From positions 1-5,649 of the forward strand of contig JAUWAH010000189.1 of the NCBI GenBank assembly GCA_030602145.1: a stretch of 5,649 nt of DNA, given 5' to 3'. The stretch comes from Desulfobulbus sp. GTDB lineage: Bacteria > Desulfobacterota > Desulfobulbia > Desulfobulbales > Desulfobulbaceae. This document shows, in pieces, positions 1 through 5,151 of the stretch; positions within the stretch are counted from its first letter, which is position 1; each line of letters starts with the position of its first letter. Below the pieces are notes generated by a model. The model was not told where the DNA came from, made no database searches, and saw nothing but the letters and a program-made list of their open reading frames with translations. Position numbers and translations under genes: made by a program.

Positions 1-602
1 GCCGAGCAGCCGGTGCCGGTGACAAAGGGCATGAGCGCATGGCCGCCCTCGATGGCCACGGTCCGCCTGCCGTCGGTCACCAGGTCGGTCGGACCGGTCA
101 GCGCCAGGGTGGTGCCCAACTCCCGAGCCAGCCTGCAGGCCTGTTCGGCCGCCTCGTCGACGGTGTGCAGGGCGTCGACTCCCTTGGTGCCCCCCTCCTG
201 TCCTCCCAGGGCGAGAATTTCGGAGGCGTTGCCGCAAACCACGCTCACCCAGGTCTGGAAGAGGATGGCCCGGGCGGCGTTGGTCCTCAGGGCGGTAGCC
301 CCTGCGCCCACCGGATCGAGGACGATCGGTTTGCCAAGTTCCGACGCCTTGCGACCGGCCTTGATCATGGTGATCACCCAGTCGTCGGTGAGGGTGCCGA
401 TGTTCAGCACCAATGCGCCGGCCAGGTCCACCATCTCCTCCACCTCGTTGTCGCCATGGGCCATGACCGGCGATGCCCCACAGGCCAGAAGCACGTTGGC
501 GGTGGTGTTCATCACCACGAAATTGGTGATGTTATGGATCAGTGGCTTGGTTGCTCTGATCGTGCGCAGGTTTTCGGCGGCTTTGCTGGCAAGTGAGATC
601 AT
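1..602 (-). CDS. thiM: Hydroxyethylthiazole kinase ThiM, 3' end cut by window edge
   Basis: ThiM phosphorylates 4-methyl-5-(2-hydroxyethyl)thiazole with ATP in the cytoplasm, a salvage step that feeds thiamine phosphate synthase. Two hundred residues are visible; the family is usually about 265-270 long, so about 65-70 C-terminal residues lie beyond the left edge. Family signatures in order: HNITNFVVMNTTANVLLACG at 23-42 followed by ASPVMAH, NIGTL at 67-71, LDPVGAGAT at 95-103, GNASEI at 124-129, TGPTDLVTDG, and VTGTGCS at 194-200, whose Cys199 matches the active-site cysteine region of the Bacillus enzyme. The ATG at 600-602 is preceded by GAGGG with a 5-base gap. The gene has its own near-consensus promoter upstream, in the gap after the HAD gene. 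Thiamine genes often follow thiM, but that side is not visible. Identification is firm. Confidence 0.97.
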   Translation of the reverse strand, partial: MISLASKAAENLRTIRATKPLIHNITNFVVMNTTANVLLACGASPVMAHGDNEVEEMVDLAGALVLNIGTLTDDWVITMIKAGRKASELGKPIVLDPVGAGATALRTNAARAILFQTWVSVVCGNASEILALGGQEGGTKGVDALHTVDEAAEQACRLARELGTTLALTGPTDLVTDGRRTVAIEGGHALMPFVTGTGCS

Positions 603-741
603 GGCGACCCTCGGTCGGTGGTGATGCGGCGGTGGCGGGGAACGGGAGGAAAGAAGAGGGTGGTTGCACCATCTCCCCGTACGCGGGCCTAAGATGCGCC
701 TGCACTGCCCTGATTCTAATCCCCCTGTATTCCCAGCGGAA
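603..741 (-). promoter_or_regulatory. thiM 5' leader, about 140 nt, structured, no recognised riboswitch
   Basis: This is the presumed untranslated leader between the predicted transcription start (about 741) and the thiM ATG. It can form GCAGGC/GCCCGC (one mismatch, near 681-702), a hairpin around TGGTGCAACCA (662-672), and a longer pairing of ACGGGG with a CCTCCCGT segment further on. I looked for the TPP riboswitch core (CTGAGA and the CCTGATCTGG-type segment) and did not find it. A C-rich, G-poor stretch runs from about 622 to 660. It could be a regulatory leader of an unfamiliar kind or simply a long untranslated region. Confidence 0.4.
605..617 (-). promoter_or_regulatory. Hairpin enclosing the thiM ribosome binding site
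   Basis: On the minus strand CGACC, GAG, GGTCG forms a 5-bp stem with a 3-nt loop. The Shine-Dalgarno GAGGG (608-612) lies in the loop and the 3' arm, and the ATG follows two bases after the stem. The hairpin could lower ribosome access to thiM. It is seen in the sequence; any regulatory role is inferred, and such a short stem could be chance in GC-rich DNA. Confidence 0.4.
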
Positions 742-747
742 AATCTG

Positions 748-776
748 TCTATAGAAAATGACGGTGCCGGTGTCAA
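748..776 (-). promoter_or_regulatory. Sigma70-type promoter for thiM
   Basis: On the minus strand TTGACA (771-776, perfect -35) is followed by exactly 17 bases and then TATAGA (748-753, four of six to the -10 consensus and preceded by a T-rich run). Transcription would start near 741. It lies 22 bases after the HAD stop codon, in the right direction for thiM, so thiM can be expressed independently of the genes upstream. Confidence 0.65.
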
Positions 777-791
777 GGCGAACCTGTCGCC
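777..791. repeat. Short inverted repeat abutting the thiM -35 box
   Basis: GGCGA (777-781) and TCGCC (787-791) are perfect 5-bp arms around a 5-base spacer, directly adjacent to the -35 hexamer and just after the HAD stop codon. It could be a small hairpin at the end of the HAD message or an operator half-site pair. There is no T-run after it on the minus strand, so it is not a convincing intrinsic terminator. Confidence 0.3.
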
Positions 792-797
792 AAGGGT

Positions 798-1442
798 TCA
801 CCAGACAAGGGTAACGATCGGGGAGGTGACCACCTCGGCGGGGAAGATCGATGCCCGGCCTTCGGGGACGATACCGAGAAAATGGAGTTCGGCGCCTCGG
901 GCGGCCCGGTAATCGGCGAGGGCATCGCCAATGAACAGGCAGCCCCCGGCTCGATAGCGATGACGGCTGAGCACATCTTCGAGGATCGCCGGTTTGGGGC
1001 GGGGAGAGCCATGGACTTCAAGAAAATAGGGGGCGAGCCCCTTGCGGTCGACGATCAGCCGCATTTCCTCTTCAGGGGTGCCGGAGACGACGAAGGCGGG
1101 AACGGAGGCGGTCCGGAGCAGGTGCAGGGTTGGCATGGCGCCCGGCATCAGCGGCGCGGCGATCACCTGGTCGAGCACCAGGGCGGAAAAGGCCCGGCCG
1201 ACGGAATCCAACTCGGCCTCGCTGAGGTTGCGGTCGGCAAAGGTCGAAAAACAGTGGCGGATCTTGTCCCGGCGGGGCATGCCGCCGTTGTCGAGGTGGT
1301 AGCGGATCACCGCTTCCTGCACCTCCGGACCATGGGGAGCAAAGAGGGTGGCAAAGGCCTGCACCTTGACCGCAGTGGAATCGGCGATCACCCCGTCGAA
1401 ATCAAAGAAGACCGCCTGCCAGGGAGGCGGAGAATCGTCCAT
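798..1442 (-). CDS. HAD-superfamily phosphatase, subfamily IA-like
   Basis: This is a 214-residue cytoplasmic HAD hydrolase of the phosphoglycolate phosphatase / beta-phosphoglucomutase type. All four motifs are present. Motif I is FFDFDGVIADS, with nucleophile Asp14 and acid/base Asp16. Motif II is VVSGT, with Ser120. Motif III is GSPRPKP, with Lys150. Motif IV is FIGDALADYRAA, with Asp173 and Asp177. A helical cap lies between about residues 24 and 95 and contains YHLDNGGMPRRDKIR. That cap pattern and the SGTPEEE element recall a HAD group often seen near surface-polysaccharide genes, but the substrate cannot be read from the sequence. The ATG (1440-1442) follows the DUF3011 stop by 21 bases and has no clear Shine-Dalgarno. 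An in-frame TAG lies just upstream and there is no other start before motif I, so translational coupling to the upstream gene is likely. Length and motifs look intact. Confidence 0.93.
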   Translation of the reverse strand: MDDSPPPWQAVFFDFDGVIADSTAVKVQAFATLFAPHGPEVQEAVIRYHLDNGGMPRRDKIRHCFSTFADRNLSEAELDSVGRAFSALVLDQVIAAPLMPGAMPTLHLLRTASVPAFVVSGTPEEEMRLIVDRKGLAPYFLEVHGSPRPKPAILEDVLSRHRYRAGGCLFIGDALADYRAARGAELHFLGIVPEGRASIFPAEVVTSPIVTLVW

Positions 1443-1463
1443 GTGCGGATCGAGGTGCGGCTA

Positions 1464-2045
1464 TCAATAGATGGCAAAGACAGCTCTGCAGCCGCCGCTG
1501 ACCCAGATGCCGCCGTTGTTCCAGCCCCAGTTGCGGCCGTATCGGCACTGAGTTTTCGAGAGTTGGCGGACCATTTCCACCTGTCCATGGCGCAACGGCA
1601 CCCGGCAAAAGGTCTCTCGATCGCCCCAGGACTCGCAGGTGACCGTCGGCGGCGTCCGCCTTCGGGGCTCGTCGTACCGCCGGTAGTCGCGATCGGAGCG
1701 ATCATACCGGTCGTATCCGTACGGTTCGGACCGATAGTCCATGGTTTCGAATTTCCCTCGGCAACCGCCGCTCACCCAGATGCCTCGCCGGTCGTATCCC
1801 CAGGTATGTCCCTCGGAGCAGGCTGCCTTGCTGAACTGGCGGACGAGACGGACCCCGCCCCGGGTATCCGCCGAACAGTATTGGGTTTGGTGTCCTTGCG
1901 ATTCGCAGACCACGGTCCGGGCCTCGGCCGTACCGTAGGTCACCAGGAGCACAACCAAGCCGAGGAGAATGACCGGGAAAGGGGAGGGGCAGACGTTGAA
2001 AAATTTTGCTCTGGAATGATCTGGTGCCTGCTGTCCGTCGTTCAT
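1464..2045 (-). CDS. Exported protein with two DUF3011 repeats
   Basis: This is a 193-residue protein. The N-terminus has a basic stretch, then a hydrophobic core (about 24-37, PVILLGLVVLLVTY) ending in AEA at 40-42, which suggests signal-peptidase cleavage before RTVVC and a periplasmic or secreted product. Two copies of the DUF3011 pattern follow, at about 44-100 and 135-190. Each has a CES motif, four cysteines (47, 57, 76, 95 and 137, 147, 167, 186), an LVRQ/MVRQ-(L/F)SK segment, WG(Y/W) and GIWVSGGCR. The equal cysteine spacing suggests two similar disulfide-linked modules. A linker at 101-134 is rich in Tyr, Arg and Asp. The function of DUF3011 is unknown to me. The start at 2043-2045 was chosen because GGAG (2054-2057) sits 8 bases upstream and the signal peptide follows. 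The frame stays open to 2303, but a promoter lies inside that extension. The HAD gene follows closely. Confidence 0.9.
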   Translation of the reverse strand: MNDGQQAPDHSRAKFFNVCPSPFPVILLGLVVLLVTYGTAEARTVVCESQGHQTQYCSADTRGGVRLVRQFSKAACSEGHTWGYDRRGIWVSGGCRGKFETMDYRSEPYGYDRYDRSDRDYRRYDEPRRRTPPTVTCESWGDRETFCRVPLRHGQVEMVRQLSKTQCRYGRNWGWNNGGIWVSGGCRAVFAIY

Positions 2046-2181
2046 TGCCGTTTCTCCATCGTTGCTGGGCATTGCGATGTTGCTGCAAGGGGTGCATTCG
2101 ATCTGTGGCGGTTTGCCCTGGGGTTCCATCCGGCAATCCGCACAGTCCTGTTTTCGTGGGCGACAGATTGTGTCTACAGCG

Positions 2182-2210
2182 ATTGTATACGGACTTTGGC
2201 CGGATGTCAC
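2182..2210 (-). promoter_or_regulatory. Candidate sigma70-type promoter for DUF3011-HAD
   Basis: Minus-strand GTGACA (2205-2210, five of six to TTGACA) and TACAAT (2182-2187, five of six to TATAAT) are separated by exactly 17 bases. The start would be near 2175, giving a leader of about 130 nt before the DUF3011 ATG. It is the best promoter I can see in the gap after the reductase gene. Confidence 0.55.
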
Positions 2211-2219
2211 GCCACGTTT

Positions 2220-2259
2220 GTGGATTGAAGGGCACCGTTGCCGGCATCTGTCAATCCAC
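2220..2259. repeat. Perfect 9-bp inverted repeat upstream of the DUF3011 promoter
   Basis: GTGGATTGA (2220-2228) and TCAATCCAC (2251-2259) are perfect 9-base arms around a 22-base spacer. The spacer itself contains GGCA/TGCC (2231-2242). The near edge is 9 bases upstream of the -35 box, with its centre about 65 bases before the predicted start, a position typical for an activator or repressor site. As RNA it could also form a hairpin downstream of the reductase gene, but no T-run follows on the minus strand. Confidence 0.6.
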
Positions 2260-2281
2260 CTGAGGCCCCTGTTGCAGCCAT

Positions 2282-2333
2282 GGGTCGCCTCGTCCGTCGG
2301 CATGCGACCCGAACCTCCTCGGCCACCGTTCGG
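2282..2333 (-). repeat. Two adjoining inverted repeats after the reductase stop codon
   Basis: CCGAAC (2309-2314) pairs with GTTCGG (2328-2333), and GGGTCGC (2282-2288) pairs with GCGACCC (2304-2310). The two overlap by two bases, so they would be alternative or stacked stems. They begin one base after the reductase stop. They may stabilise or help end that transcript, but neither is followed by a U-run, so they are not classical intrinsic terminators. Confidence 0.4.
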
Positions 2334-2334
2334 T

Positions 2335-2886
2335 TCAGCCGGCGTGCTGCTTGATCCAGGCCATGAACCGATTCATCCAGTCCTGCAGGAAGGGCATGCT
2401 GTCGGCGCCGATGGTGCCGTCGGGAGCGAAGAATCCTTCCTTGACCTGGAGAAACACCTCCGGTTGTCCCATGGTCGGCACATCGAGGTAGGCGAGTACG
2501 TTGCGCAGGTGCTGTTGGGCCAGGGCGGTGCCGATGGTGCCGACCGAGATACCGAGCACACCGGCCGGTTTGCCTGCCCAGGCGCTCTGGCCGTAGGGCC
2601 GCGAGGCGTGGTCGATGGCGTTCTTGAGCACGCCGGGCATGGAGCGGTTGTATTCGGGCGTGACGAACAGCAGGCCATGGGCTCCGCTGATGTCGGCCTT
2701 GAGCCGTTTGACCTGAGGCGCCTGGTTGGCGTCGTCGTCCTGGTTGTACAGGGGTAGGTCACCGATCTCGACCAGTTTGAAGGAGAACTCCGGCGGCGCC
2801 AGCCTGGCCAGTCCGGTGGCCAGTTGGCGGTTGAAGGAATCCTTGCGCAGACTGCCGATGACAACGGCGATGGTGTAGGTGCTCAT
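2335..2886 (-). CDS. NAD(P)H-dependent FMN reductase, ChrR/YieF-like
   Basis: This is a 183-residue flavodoxin-fold protein of the NADPH-dependent FMN reductase family. Members use NAD(P)H and bound FMN to reduce quinones, chromate, azo compounds or free flavin in the cytoplasm. The FMN phosphate loop is GSLRKDSFNR at 11-20. The second flavin-contact loop is TPEYNRSMPGVLKNAIDHAS at 76-95. The segment DLPLYNQD at 43-50 and the AGKPAGVLG strand at 104-112 also match E. coli ChrR (YieF) as I remember it, and the length is typical. The start at 2884-2886 was chosen over an ATG twelve codons upstream because AGGAGG lies 5 bases before it and the protein then begins like its relatives. The 131 bases after the BFD gene hold two hairpins, so co-transcription with uvrC is possible but unproven. 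Substrate is not predictable. Confidence 0.95.
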   Translation of the reverse strand: MSTYTIAVVIGSLRKDSFNRQLATGLARLAPPEFSFKLVEIGDLPLYNQDDDANQAPQVKRLKADISGAHGLLFVTPEYNRSMPGVLKNAIDHASRPYGQSAWAGKPAGVLGISVGTIGTALAQQHLRNVLAYLDVPTMGQPEVFLQVKEGFFAPDGTIGADSMPFLQDWMNRFMAWIKQHAG

Positions 2887-2890
2887 ACGA

Positions 2891-2897
2891 ACCTCCT
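2891..2897 (-). promoter_or_regulatory. Strong ribosome binding site of the FMN reductase gene
   Basis: AGGAGG(T) on the minus strand, 5 bases before the ATG at 2884-2886, is the strongest Shine-Dalgarno in the window. It settles the start in favour of the 183-residue form. Confidence 0.85.
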
Positions 2898-2912
2898 GAA
2901 AACAAATTGGTG

Positions 2913-2945
2913 GCGGAGGCAACGACTGGAGCGGATGGCCTCCGC
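2913..2945 (-). repeat. 8-bp inverted repeat in the leader of the reductase gene
   Basis: GCGGAGGC (2913-2920) and GCCTCCGC (2938-2945) are perfect arms around a 17-base spacer. An alternative smaller stem GCGGA/TCCGC (2931-2935, 2941-2945) shares one arm, so the two are mutually exclusive. On the minus strand the stem is followed after about seven bases by ATTTGTTTT, a poor terminator tail at best. It could be an attenuator-like or operator element ahead of the reductase. Confidence 0.4.
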
Positions 2946-2953
2946 GTCAGGAT

Positions 2954-2978
2954 GACCATGCCGGACTGCGGCACGGCC
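2954..2978 (-). repeat. 10-bp RNA hairpin between the BFD and reductase genes
   Basis: Minus-strand GGCCGTGCCG (2969-2978) pairs with CGGCATGGTC (2954-2963) around a 5-nt loop. Two pairs are G-U in the minus-strand RNA and would be A-C mismatches in plus-strand RNA, so the fold favours a minus-strand transcript. It starts about 40 bases after the BFD stop. No U-run follows, so it may protect the 3' end of the uvrC-BFD message or pause transcription rather than end it alone. Confidence 0.45.
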
Positions 2979-3017
2979 GATGATTGTTTTCTACAGTGTG
3001 GCGATCCAGGCCGGTTG

Positions 3018-3242
3018 TCAATGACCGTTCGTGTCGTGGTGGCCGGCCATGGCCAGCAATTCAGCCACTTTGGCCCGGCAGCGAGTGCCCTTGCAGGGAC
3101 CGTCGCCGATGCCGGTTGCAGCCGCCACCTGTTCGAAGGTGCGCGCCCCCCGGTCGATGGCCTCGATCAGCCGGATCAGCTTGACGCCCTTGCAGATGCA
3201 GCCGGCCTTGAGCCGGGCCATGGTACGATCATCGGGGTGCAT
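3018..3242 (-). CDS. Small BFD-like [2Fe-2S]-binding protein
   Basis: This 74-residue protein is made almost entirely of one BFD-like (bacterioferritin-associated ferredoxin-like) [2Fe-2S] domain. The four ligand cysteines are C15-x-C17 and C50-x4-C55. The segment between them (GVKLIRLIEAIDRGARTFEQ at 19-38, then VAAATGIGDGPC) has the usual helix and GA(R/K)T-x-EQV pattern. The histidine-containing tail GHHDTNGH is not part of the domain. BFD domains shuttle electrons or support iron release in bacterioferritin or nitrite-reductase systems; which partner this one has cannot be read here. The ATG at 3240-3242 has GGAG (3249-3252) 6 bases upstream, whereas the next ATG (3219-3221) has none. It overlaps the uvrC 3' end by 14 bases, which implies co-transcription and probably translational coupling. 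Family call is good, specific role unknown. Confidence 0.87.
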   Translation of the reverse strand: MHPDDRTMARLKAGCICKGVKLIRLIEAIDRGARTFEQVAAATGIGDGPCKGTRCRAKVAELLAMAGHHDTNGH

Positions 3243-5091
3243 CGGGATCTCCGTGCAGATGGCGATGGATCTTGGCGGCCAGTTCCGGGCCGATGCCGGG
3301 TACCGCCGCCAGTTGGTCGAGATCGGCCTCGCCGATTCGCTTGACACTGCCCAGGGTGTGCAGCAGCATCTGCTTGCGTTTCGGACCGATGCCTTCGATG
3401 GTGTCCAGCAAGGAGAGCAACTGTTCCTTGCTCCGCAGTTTGCGGTGACGGGTGATGCCGAACCGGTGGGCCTCGTCGCGGATGCGCATCAGGTACAAGA
3501 GGACCGGCGAGTGGCCGGGAAGGAGGATCGGGTTCTTGCGACCCGGCCGGAACAGCTTTTCCCCCTCCTCCTGCTTTTCCTTGGCAATGGCAACCAGATC
3601 GATCCGTTGGAGGCAATCGAAGCGGGCCAGCACCTCAGCCGCCACTTGCAACTGGCCCTTGCCGCCGTCCACCAGGAGCAGGTCGGGCAGGTTGTCCTCC
3701 TCAAGCCCCTTGCCGATCCGGCGCTCCAGCACCTCGCCCATCATGGCGTAGTCGTCCGGGGTGTCCTGGGATCTAATCCGGTAGTGGCGAAAGCGGTCGG
3801 TGGCCTTGTCGCCCCGGATAAAACTGACCAGTGAGCCGATTGCCTGCTTGCCCTGGAGATTGGAGATGTCGACACATTCGATGGTCTCGGGCCGCCGGCT
3901 CAATCGCAGCTTGGTCTGGAGGGCCAAGGCCAGGCTGTCCCAGGAATCGGCCTTCCGTTGCCGCTCTGCCAGGACCTGGACAGCGTTGGTGGTGGCCATT
4001 TCCATCAGCCGCATCCGTTTGCCGCGTTGAGGGGTGAGCAGGGTGACCGGCCCTTCACGTAGCTCGGCCAGCCGTTCACCAATCAATTCCTGATCGTCGA
4101 GGGCAAGGGGGAGAAGCAGTTCGCGCGGCGGTTGGCGCAGGCCGGAGTAATACTGGAGGATGGTCTGGGCAAGCACGCTCTGGTCGTCGCCCAACGGGTC
4201 GGCGAGAAAAAAGGACTGGGCGCCGGTGAGCATGCCGCCGCGGACAAAGAGCAGGGCGATGCCCACGGCAGCCTCCTCGCGGTGGAGCCCGAAGACATCT
4301 TGGTCCAGATGATGGTCCGCGACCACGGCCTGGTGTTCGGTGGTCCGGGTCAAGCCGCGGATCTGGTCGCGAAGGCGCGCAGCCTGTTCAAAGTTCAACA
4401 GGGTGGCCGCTGCTTCCATCTTGGCGGTCAGTTCGGCGATCACCTCATCCACCTTGCCTTCGAGGATGAGGAGCACGTCCCGGACCATGCGCTGGTATTC
4501 GGCCGGCTCGACCTTGCCGGCGCAGGGGGCCAGGCAACGACCCATCTGGTGGTTGAGGCAGGGGCGGGGCCGCTGGCGGACGGTGGCACAGCGACGCAGC
4601 GGAAACTGAGTATTGAGCAGTTGCAGGGTGGTGCGCATGGCCGTGGTTGAGGCATAGGGGCCGAAGTACCGGTTGCCGTCGCGCAGTCGCTTGCGGGTGA
4701 CCACCACCCGCGGCCAGGGGTCGCGGACCGTGACCTTGATCAGCGGATAGTTCTTGTCGTCGCGGAGAATGACATTGTAGCGCGGCCGATGCTGCTTGAT
4801 CAGCGAGGCCTCCAGAATGAGGGCCTCCTTTTCGGTGGTGGTGAGGATGGTTTCCACCCGCTGGACCTGGGAAAGCAGGACTGCGGTCTTGGCGTGGGGC
4901 GAACCGCTGAAGTGGGCGTACTGGGCCAGACGCTTGCGGAGGTCGCGGGCCTTACCCACATAGAGAACCTGTTTCCTGGCGAGCATCAGGTAGACGCCCG
5001 GCCCATGGCTGACCGTGGCCAGAAACTCGGCCGACAGCGGCGAAGGCGACGTGGCCGTCTGATGATCATGAGTTGGAAAATACGAAGCCAA
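3229..5091 (-). CDS. uvrC: UvrC, excinuclease ABC subunit C
   Basis: UvrC makes both incisions flanking a DNA lesion after UvrA/UvrB recognition in nucleotide excision repair. The 620-residue length is normal and all domains are present. The GIY-YIG nuclease (about 30-110) shows PGVY (31-34), YVGK (44-47), LRKRL (51-55), Glu94 and Asn106. Next comes a four-cysteine segment (Cys168, 178, 186, 190), then the UVR/UvrB-binding domain (about 215-248, LLNFEQAARLRDQIRGL). The RNase H-like nuclease shows VDIS (Asp408), DDYAMM (Asp446/447), LLLVDGGKGQL (Asp475) and DEAHRF (His542). A tandem helix-hairpin-helix follows (IEGIGPKRKQ at 565-574, VPGIGPELAA at 597-606). The start is taken as TTG (5089-5091) because no ATG or GTG lies between the upstream in-frame TAA and PGVY. 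The nearest Shine-Dalgarno (AAGGA, 5106-5110) is 14 bases away, so the exact start is uncertain. It sits 60 bases after zupT and overlaps the BFD gene. Confidence 0.97.
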   Translation of the reverse strand: MASYFPTHDHQTATSPSPLSAEFLATVSHGPGVYLMLARKQVLYVGKARDLRKRLAQYAHFSGSPHAKTAVLLSQVQRVETILTTTEKEALILEASLIKQHRPRYNVILRDDKNYPLIKVTVRDPWPRVVVTRKRLRDGNRYFGPYASTTAMRTTLQLLNTQFPLRRCATVRQRPRPCLNHQMGRCLAPCAGKVEPAEYQRMVRDVLLILEGKVDEVIAELTAKMEAAATLLNFEQAARLRDQIRGLTRTTEHQAVVADHHLDQDVFGLHREEAAVGIALLFVRGGMLTGAQSFFLADPLGDDQSVLAQTILQYYSGLRQPPRELLLPLALDDQELIGERLAELREGPVTLLTPQRGKRMRLMEMATTNAVQVLAERQRKADSWDSLALALQTKLRLSRRPETIECVDISNLQGKQAIGSLVSFIRGDKATDRFRHYRIRSQDTPDDYAMMGEVLERRIGKGLEEDNLPDLLLVDGGKGQLQVAAEVLARFDCLQRIDLVAIAKEKQEEGEKLFRPGRKNPILLPGHSPVLLYLMRIRDEAHRFGITRHRKLRSKEQLLSLLDTIEGIGPKRKQMLLHTLGSVKRIGEADLDQLAAVPGIGPELAAKIHRHLHGDPDAPR

Positions 5092-5151
5092 AGGGGTATT
5101 CTGCTTCCTTGAATATGTGGTCGGGGTACACCCGTTTTGCTGCGAATCGTC

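Noticed and set aside
13..624. Two long plus-strand frames over thiM
   Set aside because: They mirror a clear minus-strand thiM with all its family motifs and have no motif of their own.
532..672. 46-residue Pro-rich open frame starting in the thiM leader and overlapping thiM
   Set aside because: Its ATG has a purine run with no proper spacing, the codon use is plain GC-rich filler, and it overlaps the conserved thiM start in another frame.
823..836. GAGGTG-AC-CACCTC inverted repeat
   Set aside because: It lies inside the HAD coding region, the two-base spacer makes a poor hairpin, and it encodes ordinary residues; probably chance.
882..2228. A 448-codon open frame on the plus strand
   Set aside because: It is antisense to both the HAD and DUF3011 genes, has no recognisable domain, and reads as low-complexity Gly/Pro/Ala sequence typical of a GC-rich shadow frame.
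2887..2922. Earlier ATG giving a 195-residue FMN reductase
   Set aside because: The extension would be translated through the AGGAGG site, and relatives begin close to the FMN phosphate loop as the 183-residue form does.
2954..2995. Hairpin followed by TTGTTTT on the plus strand as an intrinsic terminator
   Set aside because: On the plus strand the stem has two A-C mismatches and no plus-strand gene ends here.
2990..3021. TTGACA at 3016-3021 as a -35 box for the reductase gene
   Set aside because: The only -10-like hexamer (TGTAGA, 2990-2995) is 20 bases away and a poor match, so the promoter is not convincing.
3243..3347. N-terminal extension of the BFD-like protein by 35 codons
   Set aside because: It would lie wholly inside uvrC, carries no domain sequence, and the internal ATG at 3240-3242 has a well-placed GGAG.
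5092..5151. Terminator between zupT and uvrC
   Set aside because: Only a CGGG/CCCG 4-bp stem is present, with no U-run, so read-through is more likely.
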